64,000 nt of DNA from an uncultured Lachnospiraceae bacterium (lineage in GTDB: Bacteria > Bacillota > Clostridia > Lachnospirales > Lachnospiraceae): contig CAJTMC010000001.1 in NCBI GenBank assembly GCA_910577115.1, positions 124,001-188,000 of the forward strand, written 5' to 3'. This document shows positions 41,046 to 49,877 of the stretch, in pieces. The position numbers were made by a program, and so were the translations under genes. Under the pieces are notes generated by a model. It worked only from the letters and a program-made list of their open reading frames with translations. It did no database searches and was not told the DNA's origin. Position 1 is the stretch's first letter. Every line of letters begins with the position of its first letter.

Positions 41046-43730
41046 TCAGCAATTAATTTCATTATAAATTTCATTGATCCAGTCATCCACCATTAAAACA
41101 TCTGCTTCTCGATAAAACGATTTCAGAAATCTTCTTATATCATCGTCTTCATTCAATACAGTTACTATTACAACATCTATATCCAAATCCTGTGGCTCTT
41201 GATAGACTTTATCCCCTTTGTACTCCTTTACCTTTCTGTCAATTAGATATTTTACTTTTATACCTGCTAATTCCTGAAGCTTGTCCACTACAACTTTCCC
41301 TACAATTCCTACGCCATAAACAGCTACATTTTTATATCCCTTTATAACTAAATTTTCCGCTAACAACTCATTTCTGTCAGCTACCATATTAAATTTCCGT
41401 ATAAATTCATCTTTTGTTATCTCCGGTTTTGGATTCAAATTATTAACTAAAGCCGGAAATTTATTTTTCCCCAACTCATTTACCCGATCTGACAGTTTTG
41501 TCACAAGAGTAGATAATTCATCAACTCTTCTTCGTAAATAGTCATATTCGTTCCAACAAGAATCCGTTTTATTCTTTGCCACCTCTACTGCATCTGCCAG
41601 CCAATTTTTACTGTATCTTATGCGTTGTTTCAAAATACAATTAACTTTTTCATAATCTATAAGATGCGAATCATTCACATCTATTTCATCATATCTGTAG
41701 TCAATAATCATTCTGTCTTTCAAGTCGCAAGTGGTTAAAATATCCGGAATTCTAACAGGAAGCTGCATAATCCTATTGATAGCATAAAATAATTTATTAA
41801 AAATGATTGACAATGCCGTAACATGGAATGAATTTGTTAATATAATTTCCGCATGATCAATCAACCATAACAATTCCTCAATTTTTACATTTGCTATTGC
41901 GTTCTTCCTATCGGAATCCGATCTTGTAACATAATAGAAATCACAATTATACTTTGCTCTCAGTTTATCAAGAAACTTTTCTGTATCTTCATCATGTCCA
42001 TTGTCTTCATAGAAGAAAACAATTCCGAATCTTTTGTCATCAAGTCCGTCTGGACGCACTTCATGTTGTCGCCACTCCTCATCAGACAGTAAAAAGACCG
42101 GATCTAAAACATAGTCGCTTTCAACGCCAAATGATTCTTTTGCAAGCTGCACTCCCGCTTTTTCTCTAAAGGAAATCCTGTCAAATCGGTAAAAACAGTA
42201 TTTTAAATATTCTATTTTTTCCTTACTTGCGTTAAAATCATATGTTCCAAAAGAACCACCATATATAATCCGTCCCTTTTTTGAATCAGTCCATGCAAGT
42301 CCTGCATACTTCTTCTTGTCAAAAAATTGAAATTCATTAAATGTAGTATCTGAACCAACACAAAACATATTGCATCTTGAGTTTAAATATTCATAATCAT
42401 ATTCGTCCAATGATAAATAAGCAACATCCTCAATACCGGGTAAAGCCCTGAATCTCTCATCCCCAAATATATTTTTGGAATATTTCCACCACGTTACTGG
42501 AGGTCCAATCAACAGAACCGATAGTCCCATCTTTTCCAATGTTTTCTTCAAAGCATAGTAAGTAAGATGACTTCCATAATTATGGTTACACCATTCACCA
42601 ACTAAACCGATATCATATCTCAAATCCCTTCCAGCTTCATACGCACTTTTCAAGGTACTCTCCCCCTGTTTTAAAATTTCATGACGAAAGCATTTCGTTC
42701 CTGTATTAATATTATTACGGAATCCTCCGCTATCCATAAGCTTTTCAACTTCCACAATATCAAACACTGCAAAATTATCTTTCAAACTTTCCAAAAAGCG
42801 TTTTCCTTTTTCTGTATTTATGAGGACTGTACTCACACCTGTCTGCCATTCAATTGAAGGTTTATATTTTTGAACTTTCCAAAAATCTCCTATTGTTATA
42901 TCACCAGGCTTTGTTTTTCGATATATGCAGTCTTCACAGGCAGAGCGAAACATCATATTTTCAAGAAAACCCTTTAAATAATAATCTTCCACAATGTCTG
43001 CATAGTTATCCTGCATGGTTTCCAAGCAATTGCTTATCACCTTCCAACCATGGATTTTATCCCGAAATCGGTAATCATATGGGCGATTGTTTTCCTTATA
43101 TCGTTCACTCAGGAATTTTTCCCATAATACCGGTGACGGTGCATCGCCGCATATTAAATCAATTAAATACAGATTTCCGGTATTAATATTCTCTATATCA
43201 GTATATTTACGCAGCCCTGCAATTTGACACGGTGTTCCAGAAAACAGCACCTTTTTCTTTTCTTCCAAGTCTTTTTTAACTTTTCTAAAAACATTAGATG
43301 TATCGCTTTGGACATACTTACTGTATCGAAGTTTGTTAAGACCTTCCATACGTGTTATTCGCGTATGAATAGCCACAAGCTTATCATCCCATCCAACTCC
43401 ATAAACCACTCCACCAAGGTCAAGAATTTTTTCCGCCGCTACGGAAAAAAAGCCTCCGCTTGATGACTTTCTTCTGATATTATCCGCTGCCGCCACAGCA
43501 TATCCTTCTATTGGAAAATACAGGTTTTTATCTTTATTTAACACCGGACAAACATCTATACATTTACCACAATTAATACACTTGCTTTTTTTAACAACCG
43601 GTTGATAACCTTCAATTACATCAGAACACATTTCAATCGCATTACAAGGACATATATTTTGGCAGGCACCACAACCAGTACAAATTTTAAGTTCATTCCG
43701 CTTATCAAACACCCGTTCTATAGAAGGCAT
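41046..43730 (-). CDS. Ferredoxin / F420-dehydrogenase-beta / polysaccharide pyruvyl transferase / Rossmann fusion
   Basis: 894 residues with four parts. Residues 15-65 hold two 4Fe-4S motifs (CTGCGACQNICP, CINCGKCIDVCP). Residues about 80-345 match the coenzyme F420 hydrogenase/dehydrogenase beta-subunit family (SSSGGFFSVAAEKIL, LFSGTPCQIAGLRKY). Residues about 375-690 match polysaccharide pyruvyl transferases (NHNYGSHLTYYALKK, VGSDTTFN, YVLDPVFLL, ILTNSFHVTALSI). Residues about 800-890 are the Rossmann module (NVAVYGVGIVGKVVV, VKYLIDRKVKEY). Redox chemistry and ketal pyruvylation in one chain is inferred; the first two parts together with the third occur in other polysaccharide loci. Confidence 0.85.
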   Translation of the reverse strand: MPSIERVFDKRNELKICTGCGACQNICPCNAIEMCSDVIEGYQPVVKKSKCINCGKCIDVCPVLNKDKNLYFPIEGYAVAAADNIRRKSSSGGFFSVAAEKILDLGGVVYGVGWDDKLVAIHTRITRMEGLNKLRYSKYVQSDTSNVFRKVKKDLEEKKKVLFSGTPCQIAGLRKYTDIENINTGNLYLIDLICGDAPSPVLWEKFLSERYKENNRPYDYRFRDKIHGWKVISNCLETMQDNYADIVEDYYLKGFLENMMFRSACEDCIYRKTKPGDITIGDFWKVQKYKPSIEWQTGVSTVLINTEKGKRFLESLKDNFAVFDIVEVEKLMDSGGFRNNINTGTKCFRHEILKQGESTLKSAYEAGRDLRYDIGLVGEWCNHNYGSHLTYYALKKTLEKMGLSVLLIGPPVTWWKYSKNIFGDERFRALPGIEDVAYLSLDEYDYEYLNSRCNMFCVGSDTTFNEFQFFDKKKYAGLAWTDSKKGRIIYGGSFGTYDFNASKEKIEYLKYCFYRFDRISFREKAGVQLAKESFGVESDYVLDPVFLLSDEEWRQHEVRPDGLDDKRFGIVFFYEDNGHDEDTEKFLDKLRAKYNCDFYYVTRSDSDRKNAIANVKIEELLWLIDHAEIILTNSFHVTALSIIFNKLFYAINRIMQLPVRIPDILTTCDLKDRMIIDYRYDEIDVNDSHLIDYEKVNCILKQRIRYSKNWLADAVEVAKNKTDSCWNEYDYLRRRVDELSTLVTKLSDRVNELGKNKFPALVNNLNPKPEITKDEFIRKFNMVADRNELLAENLVIKGYKNVAVYGVGIVGKVVVDKLQELAGIKVKYLIDRKVKEYKGDKVYQEPQDLDIDVVIVTVLNEDDDIRRFLKSFYREADVLMVDDWINEIYNEINC

Positions 43731-43753
43731 ACCTTTAACTCCTATTCAGAAAT

Positions 43754-45106
43754 CTATTCATTATAAGTCTCATTATATTTTCCATTTTCAAAAAGCTTAT
43801 CAAAATCAACACGTTCAAATATATCCAAATATCCGCCTCTAGTAGCATTATAAATTTGAATATGATTACTGACAGCATATTCTTTTGCGGCTGAATATCC
43901 ACGCAATATTTTATTAACCCACATTTGGGGCTTTTTATCTCGACTGTCCGTCTCAAAAAAATTAGAATAATACGCTGCTGATTTACTACTGGGTTTATAT
44001 GGAACCAAGTCCATTCCCAAAAGATAAATTTTCCTAAACCCCATATAAACAGCAATCTGCAGGCAGTCATATGCTACAGTTGCCCCAAAGTACACTCTTC
44101 TGCTTATATCATCGGAAAATTTTTCTCCTCTTGAGTTCATGTTTCTTATGGAGTGATATTTAACGTTCTTTTCGGATTGGTTTTGTCTCCAAAATTCTTC
44201 TGACATATCCGCAATAAAGCATTTTCTTTTTGTATTCTCTTCCCATTTAAAGTATGAATGTCTATTCAATACCCTTTTGTCCAATACGACATAGTAATCC
44301 GGTCTCCACTCCGTTTTATCAAACAGTTTATAGGTCAAATTCATACTAAACGTAATAATATTATTTGCTTCCAATACGTCCAAGTCACTTACTCTTAGAC
44401 TTGGTCCATGACCTATAATAAAACAACTTTCGCCCTTATGAATGTCTCTATATTGTTCGATTTCAGCATTATAATAGCTTTCTTCTTTTTCTGAAATATC
44501 ATAAAGGTTTATTATTCTTTCAGAATCAATTCCCCTTTCCTTTAAACGATTAATATACCACTCATCTGTTACCAAAAAGTTTAAATTCTCCTGCATAATG
44601 TCATCCGTTTCAGGCGTAAAAAACATTTCAGGATTCTCTCTTTTCATATTTTCAATCATTATCTTTTCAACAGGCTTTGGTAATACAATTGTTAAATAAT
44701 AACCTTTATTCTTCTTTACCCATTGATTCAGCACAATTGTAAATAATGTACTTCCATAAATGACAAATTTCTTGTCCTCCGTGATTTGACTGATAGAAAA
44801 TTTTTCAAGAACAGGTGTATACTCAACATTTGAAAACTCACTCGGACAGTCAGACAACCTAAAATAAAATCCGACCCCCTTATTTATCAATACATTCTCA
44901 ATTTCTTCTTCTGCAAGCGGTGTAATAAGAATAGGGATTTTATTGTATTTAGCTTCGTATTCATCAATTGAAATAATGGGAATACCAAAATACCAAGTTC
45001 CAATTTTATCTGTATTATTATCTATAAAAGCTACAATGCTTTCTTTGTCCAAATATGGAATCACGCGTCGTCCCATATCGCCGGCGCCCCAAATTACTAT
45101 TTTCAT
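43754..45106 (-). CDS. Rossmann module fused to DUF115/MptE-like domain
   Basis: 450 residues. Residues 1-95 are the Rossmann module (KIVIWGAGDMGRRVI, VAFIDNNTDKIG). Residues about 215-440 resemble DUF115-type proteins: SCFIIGHGPSLRVSDLDVL, DYYVVLDKRVL, KIYLLGMDLVPY. DUF115 proteins occur in flagellin-glycosylation and capsule loci and have a sialyltransferase-like fold, so a nonulosonic acid transferase is a reasonable guess. Confidence 0.75.
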   Translation of the reverse strand: MKIVIWGAGDMGRRVIPYLDKESIVAFIDNNTDKIGTWYFGIPIISIDEYEAKYNKIPILITPLAEEEIENVLINKGVGFYFRLSDCPSEFSNVEYTPVLEKFSISQITEDKKFVIYGSTLFTIVLNQWVKKNKGYYLTIVLPKPVEKIMIENMKRENPEMFFTPETDDIMQENLNFLVTDEWYINRLKERGIDSERIINLYDISEKEESYYNAEIEQYRDIHKGESCFIIGHGPSLRVSDLDVLEANNIITFSMNLTYKLFDKTEWRPDYYVVLDKRVLNRHSYFKWEENTKRKCFIADMSEEFWRQNQSEKNVKYHSIRNMNSRGEKFSDDISRRVYFGATVAYDCLQIAVYMGFRKIYLLGMDLVPYKPSSKSAAYYSNFFETDSRDKKPQMWVNKILRGYSAAKEYAVSNHIQIYNATRGGYLDIFERVDFDKLFENGKYNETYNE

Positions 45107-45120
45107 TTTTCAGTTTGTCC

Positions 45121-45933
45121 TTATCCTTTAATCACAAATTTACTAATCGGATGTGCTTTTCTTTTATCCGCAGGCGGTAGCTCCATATAATCTCCAAATT
45201 TAAAACTTAAATAACTATCATAATCCTTAATCCCCTGAAAAACCTTTCCTTCAAATAATATATCCGTACTGTTTTCATACCAGCATCTGTAATATCCCCA
45301 TTCACTATTTGGAGTTGGAAACATTAGTATCCTTACCATTTGGGTTTTCTTTTTATTTGCTTTGCGCACCATATTATGATAGTATCTAAAAACTTCGTGT
45401 TCAGATATTTGGTCAAGCATTTTGTATACCTGCCGTTTCCAAAAACTATTTTCACTAATCTTTCCTACTTTAGACCACAATATTTTTCTAATACAAAAAC
45501 ATTCAAAATTTTTAAAACTCCTCAAAAAGTAATTATCTGGTACACCGTCAAGCGGAAAAATATCAATAAAAATACCTTGTTTATAAGGCATATGTTCTTG
45601 ATGCTCTCTTAAAAAAAGTGTGTTCTTTCTCCGCAATTTCCCATATCCCCATCGATAACCTTTCGTATTTCTATGATCCTGAAAATAAAATCTTGTTCTA
45701 TCCAATTCCGTTTTACAGGCTTTCCTAAACTTCTCATATTCGGGACGTAAAAAAGCCACATCCGCATCATCATCCCAAGGAATATATCCCCTGTGTCTGA
45801 CCGCACCCAAAAGAGTCCCCGCTATAATATTGTATCGTATGCCACATTTGTTACAAATCCTGTCAACCTCAACCAACATCTCTAATTGTATCATCTGAAG
45901 GCGATGTAACTGTTCGCCTGTCAATTCAATCAT
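45121..45933 (-). CDS. LicD-family phosphotransferase
   Basis: 270 residues. IIAGTLLGAVRHRGYIPWDDD with the following D-V-A is the LicD signature (metal-binding acidic cluster), and GIFIDIFPLDGVPD matches the next conserved block. LicD proteins move phosphocholine or related phospho-alcohols from a CDP-alcohol to glycans. CDP-alcohols could come from the cytidylyltransferase domains encoded at 8013, 11472 or 48511. Confidence 0.92.
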   Translation of the reverse strand: MIELTGEQLHRLQMIQLEMLVEVDRICNKCGIRYNIIAGTLLGAVRHRGYIPWDDDADVAFLRPEYEKFRKACKTELDRTRFYFQDHRNTKGYRWGYGKLRRKNTLFLREHQEHMPYKQGIFIDIFPLDGVPDNYFLRSFKNFECFCIRKILWSKVGKISENSFWKRQVYKMLDQISEHEVFRYYHNMVRKANKKKTQMVRILMFPTPNSEWGYYRCWYENSTDILFEGKVFQGIKDYDSYLSFKFGDYMELPPADKRKAHPISKFVIKG

Positions 45934-45967
45934 ACTTCTTCTCCTGTAATCACCTTATTTCATCAAA

Positions 45968-46012
45968 AAATCTGATGCAAACTATGACAATTCCATACTT
46001 TACATCAGATTT
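45968..46012. terminator. 10-bp palindrome with T run, terminator after AAA-ATPase-like gene
   Basis: Arms 45968-45977 and 46003-46012 pair perfectly (core AAATCTGATG) around a 25-base loop, and the minus-strand transcript would end in six U. It follows the stop of the AAA-ATPase-like gene and precedes LicD. Its right half is also the left inverted repeat of that gene. Confidence 0.7.
45985..46012 (+). repeat. Left inverted repeat flanking AAA-ATPase-like gene
   Basis: The 28 bases starting TGACAATTCCATACTTTACA are matched in opposite orientation at 47719-47747 (TGACAATTTCATACTTTACA read inwards) with about three mismatches and one indel. The pair brackets the gene at 46039-47637. Confidence 0.75.
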
Positions 46013-46038
46013 CGTTTATCTTAGATCCGTATTCTCTT

Positions 46039-47637
46039 TTAAACCACAGCCTCAATAATTGTTTTTCCCTTTACCCGCAGTTCCTTGACTCCAATCTCTT
46101 TCTTCTTATTAAAGTTAAAACTAATCAGATACCCTTTCTCTTGGTGGAAATAATCAAGATAATTCGCAAGTTGCCGCTCGCCACGCTCGTTATACTCGTT
46201 TCCATGCCATATCTTAAGTTCTATGACAAACTGTTCCCCTAAATAATCCACAACAATATCCGTCCGTTTCGCATCCCTTGTCTGCGCTTCAATGTAATAA
46301 TTTCCGGCACCGTTTATAATCGGTTTCAGATACAACAGGAAAAGCTTGCGTCCATAGGCTTCAATGAATTTCTCATCACGCTCACCATACACATCCGCAA
46401 AGTGCTCCACAAACTTTTTGAGTATCAATCCCATATCAAGGCTTCGCCCTGTGATAAACTGGTTTTTACTGCCCTGCCCGTAAAGAAACATATCACTTTT
46501 TACCGCTTCCTGCGCAATAAACAGATTCAGCAGATACATTTCAAAAATACGGTTTGCAATTGCAACGTGACCGTCTTCTTCTTTCAGAAAGCCAAACATT
46601 ACCCCCAAGTTCATTGATTTTTGCGCAGGGCTGAATGGGATTTTCCTTCCCTGATACAAAATTTGTTCCATAATATCCCGCAAGTCCTGATAAATGTCTA
46701 TCTGCTTTATCATGCTGTCAAATAACGGCATATTTTCTTTCAGCAGAAGCTTAACCGCCTCCTCAATGCCCCGCTTCGTCCAAACATCGCTAATGCACTC
46801 AAAGTCTTTTTTGTCAGGAACATCTTCATCAAGATATTTACAGATTACGGAAACAAGGTACGGATAACCGGAGGTATACCTGTAAATCTCCTCTGCAACC
46901 TCTGCTATATGCATTCCGGTTTGATGATCTTCTTCATATTCCGTAAGCATGACTGCTATCTGATCTGACGAAAAGCTCATTTCAACCTTAAATTTTGCCG
47001 CAATATTCCACGGGCTGTTATACTGATGCTCTTCCGCGGGGCGTATTTTCAGTTTTAAATTTTTAATGTCGTACACTCCTGCGAGAATAACCGAATAAAA
47101 TGTCGGTTGGTTTTCTCTGTTCAGATAATAGCCTCTAAGCTGTGCAAGGAAGTCAATAAACACCTGATTGTTTGACGCGCTGTCTACCTCGTCAATCATC
47201 AGGACAATGGGCTTTTTTGCCGTTTTGCACATTCTGCTGATTCCCTTAAACATAATGTCCATGGAAATATCATCTCTATTCTTTAAAGAAATCAAAGAGG
47301 AAAAAGCCGTCTCGTCAATATTCTTCATTAGTTCTTCTTCATCAGAAAGCAGATTTTCTATATACTCAATAAACTTTGCCGTAAATATCTGCTCATCCGC
47401 AAAATTTGCCGCACTCATCATCTGAAAGTCCATGGAAAGGACAATATAATCGTCTTTTAAGTATTCCCTTAAAGCTTTGAGCGTCGTTGTTTTTCCATAC
47501 TGCCGTCCTCTATTAATGATAAAATAACTTCCTTCATCCACATAGTCTTCCTTAATTCTTTTCAATCGTTCATCAAGCTTTACCATATAATGTTTTTGTT
47601 GATTACAGGAACCCGTTATATTAAACCTGCGTTTCAT
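46039..47637 (-). CDS. AAA-ATPase-like protein with C-terminal PD-(D/E)XK nuclease-like domain, copy 2
   Basis: About 532 residues from ATG 47637 (MKRRFNITG) with GGAGG upstream. IINRGRQYGKTTTLKAL is the Walker A loop and PIVLMIDEVDSAS the Walker B. The C-terminus (TDIVVDYLGEQFVIELKIW) has the D...ExK of PD-(D/E)XK nucleases, as in the AAA-ATPase_like/PDDEXK families. These genes are often present in many copies in Clostridia and Bacteroides and their role is unsettled (defence, mobility or repair have been suggested). It is unlike its neighbours in function, interrupts the glycan operon, and is bounded by inverted repeats. Confidence 0.88.
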   Translation of the reverse strand: MKRRFNITGSCNQQKHYMVKLDERLKRIKEDYVDEGSYFIINRGRQYGKTTTLKALREYLKDDYIVLSMDFQMMSAANFADEQIFTAKFIEYIENLLSDEEELMKNIDETAFSSLISLKNRDDISMDIMFKGISRMCKTAKKPIVLMIDEVDSASNNQVFIDFLAQLRGYYLNRENQPTFYSVILAGVYDIKNLKLKIRPAEEHQYNSPWNIAAKFKVEMSFSSDQIAVMLTEYEEDHQTGMHIAEVAEEIYRYTSGYPYLVSVICKYLDEDVPDKKDFECISDVWTKRGIEEAVKLLLKENMPLFDSMIKQIDIYQDLRDIMEQILYQGRKIPFSPAQKSMNLGVMFGFLKEEDGHVAIANRIFEMYLLNLFIAQEAVKSDMFLYGQGSKNQFITGRSLDMGLILKKFVEHFADVYGERDEKFIEAYGRKLFLLYLKPIINGAGNYYIEAQTRDAKRTDIVVDYLGEQFVIELKIWHGNEYNERGERQLANYLDYFHQEKGYLISFNFNKKKEIGVKELRVKGKTIIEAVV

Positions 47638-47718
47638 TCTGCTGTCCTCCATTATGTCTTTAACTGTAATAAATCCATTTTAACATTTCAGCTAAAACAT
47701 GTAAACATAACATCTCAA

Positions 47719-47747
47719 AAATTCTAATGTAAAGTATGAAATTGTCA
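47719..47747 (-). repeat. Right inverted repeat flanking AAA-ATPase-like gene
   Basis: Inverted partner of 45985-46012; read on the minus strand it begins TGACAATTTCATACTTTACA. No matching second palindrome arm is evident here, so it is not simply another terminator. Confidence 0.7.
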
Positions 47748-47785
47748 AGGTTCCGTTTAATCTATATACAAATGTCAGATAATAA

Positions 47786-48514
47786 CTATGTTAAATAGGC
47801 TTCTGGTTCATTCAATATAATATCTGTTATCCCTTGTGCCTCAAGTTGTGTAAAATCAAGTCTTCCTCCCGTAGGTTTTTCCGGATACAGGTGTCCTGAC
47901 ATCCATGCCCGTACAGTATATCCTTCAAGCTGCTCCGCAGTCAGGTCAATTTCTCTCCAAAACGGATGAAGCGCAACCGCTCCACAGCCACCTTTCATCT
48001 TATACATGCAGTCAGACACTTTTCTGTCAAGAATCCCTATTTGCGCATCCGAATCAAGCATTTTTATTTTTTCCAGTGATTTCGCATAAAAGGTGGAATA
48101 AATAACCGCCTTCTGCAGGCCTCGCTTATGTACCATCCTAACGATTTTCTCTTCCATGCCATCATACGGATAAACGCTGTTTTTTAGTTCTATATTTAAC
48201 TTTAATCCTGATTTTAACCGTATTTCCAGTAAGTCAAAAACCTCATCCATGGTAGGAATTGACTGTGTTGGATTATTATCCGCATAGATATGCAGCTTTT
48301 TTAATTGCGGCAAAGTATAATCCCTTACAAATCCTATCCCTTCAGTTGTTCTGTCCACACGTTCGTCATGTACAACGACCAGCTCATTATCCCTAGTAAG
48401 CTGAATGTCCAATTCAATTCCTGTTAAATTTTGTATTGTTATCGCCTTTTCAAATGCAAGCAGTGTATTTTCCGGGTATCTCTGACTGCATCCCCTATGT
48501 GCCCATATCTTCAT
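47786..48514 (-). CDS. Glycerophosphodiester phosphodiesterase
   Basis: 242 residues. IWAHRGCSQRYPENTLLAFEKA, ELDIQLTRD and VVHDERVDRTT are the GDPD active-site signatures (His-Arg, Glu-x-Asp, His-Asp). There is no signal peptide, so it acts in the cytosol. GDPDs release glycerol phosphate from glycerophosphodiesters; here it could recycle or trim phosphodiester precursors. The start overlaps the preceding stop (ATGA). Confidence 0.92.
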   Translation of the reverse strand: MKIWAHRGCSQRYPENTLLAFEKAITIQNLTGIELDIQLTRDNELVVVHDERVDRTTEGIGFVRDYTLPQLKKLHIYADNNPTQSIPTMDEVFDLLEIRLKSGLKLNIELKNSVYPYDGMEEKIVRMVHKRGLQKAVIYSTFYAKSLEKIKMLDSDAQIGILDRKVSDCMYKMKGGCGAVALHPFWREIDLTAEQLEGYTVRAWMSGHLYPEKPTGGRLDFTQLEAQGITDIILNEPEAYLT

Positions 48515-49854
48515 ACCAGTCCCCTGTTTTGGCTTTCCAAAAATTTTTCCATAATCCCCACCATAGCAATGGACATACCGCGGGTCAGTTTGAAATCACT
48601 TTTATCGTTTCCGCTAATTAAATTTAGGAAATCCCGGATTTCATATCGGAGACCGTCCCCCAAAAATCTTTCCGAATACTTGTCCACCCGACTGGAATCC
48701 TCGTAATGAATTTCAAAATAAGTAGTCTTCCACCACGGTGCTTCCGCCACAATATATCCTTTCGTTCCGGCTATCAGAAGCCTTCCTTCGGATTTTACAC
48801 CGAGTCCGCATGTTGCAGTCGCAATTCCTTTCGGAAATGTTAGTGACGTTTTCGTAAAAATATCCAGCCCATCCTCATTGCATATGGTATCAAACCGCAG
48901 TTCATTGTAGTCAGTGCCGAACAGCTTTATGATCGGGAGCAGACAATAACTGCCCAATTCCGTAAAGCTCCCCCCATAAATCTTATCCGTCAGCTCCCGC
49001 ACATTTTCATCCTCAAGTTTTGTAAAACATGCGTCAATATATCTGACATTTCCAATCATGCCGCTGCATGCCATTCCCATCAGTTTCTCAAAGCCGGGGC
49101 AGTACGCTGTCTTAAGGCCCTCAAACAACACCAGTCCATGCTCCTTTGCATAGGAAAAAAGCTCTTCCGCCTGCCGTTTCTTTAATACCATCGGTTTTTC
49201 ACAAAGTACATGTTTCCCATGTTCCAAAGCTTCCTTTATATAGCTGTAATGCGTCTGGTGCGGTGAGGCAATGTAGACCGAATCAACATCCTCATAAAAC
49301 TCCTCTATACCTGCATATGTATCAATTTCCCACTTCCCTGCAAACCGTTCCGCACTTTCCCTGTTTGGGTTATATATCCCCTGTACGCTGATACCGCTTA
49401 CTAACTTTGATTCCGGTATAAAGCGCTCCGCAATTCTTCCGCTGCCGATAATACCAATTTTCTGAAGCTGCCTATTCTGCTCGCGGAGCATCGTGCTTGA
49501 TATATTCTTTGTCCGCTCAATATAGACCACTTTACAGTAGTCCGATATATAATCAAACTGTCCCACCCAGTCGGAGCCAATCGCGAAGATATCTGCATGG
49601 TATTTTTGAATGTCCCCCACCTTCTGCCCGCTTGCCTCTTCTATGATAATCTCATCTGCAAAGCCCGCTTTTCTGACATTCTCAATGCGCGTCATCAAAG
49701 AATCCACCACATTGAGCTTTCCTCTTTCCATATCGTATTTCTCCGTGGTTACACCGACAATCAAATAGTCCCCCAGTGCTTTTGCCCTCTGCAACAGCCT
49801 GTAATGCCCTTCATGGAAGAGGTCAAATGTACCGTATGTAATCACCTTCGTCAT
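48511..49854 (-). CDS. Cytidylyltransferase fused to GFO/IDH/MocA oxidoreductase
   Basis: About 447 residues from ATG 49854 (MTKVITYGTFD) with AAGGGGAG upstream. Residues 1-130 are a TagD-like nucleotidyltransferase (TYGTFDLFHEGHY with HxGH, and the NISSTMLRE end motif). Residues about 135-447 are an NAD(P)-dependent oxidoreductase (KIGIIGSGRIAERF, VYIASPHQTHYSYIKEAL, HVLCEKPMVL). This combination could reduce a keto compound and convert the product to a CDP-alcohol. Confidence 0.87.
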   Translation of the reverse strand: MTKVITYGTFDLFHEGHYRLLQRAKALGDYLIVGVTTEKYDMERGKLNVVDSLMTRIENVRKAGFADEIIIEEASGQKVGDIQKYHADIFAIGSDWVGQFDYISDYCKVVYIERTKNISSTMLREQNRQLQKIGIIGSGRIAERFIPESKLVSGISVQGIYNPNRESAERFAGKWEIDTYAGIEEFYEDVDSVYIASPHQTHYSYIKEALEHGKHVLCEKPMVLKKRQAEELFSYAKEHGLVLFEGLKTAYCPGFEKLMGMACSGMIGNVRYIDACFTKLEDENVRELTDKIYGGSFTELGSYCLLPIIKLFGTDYNELRFDTICNEDGLDIFTKTSLTFPKGIATATCGLGVKSEGRLLIAGTKGYIVAEAPWWKTTYFEIHYEDSSRVDKYSERFLGDGLRYEIRDFLNLISGNDKSDFKLTRGMSIAMVGIMEKFLESQNRGLV

Positions 49855-49877
49855 AGTGTTTCTCCCCTTATTTCTTT

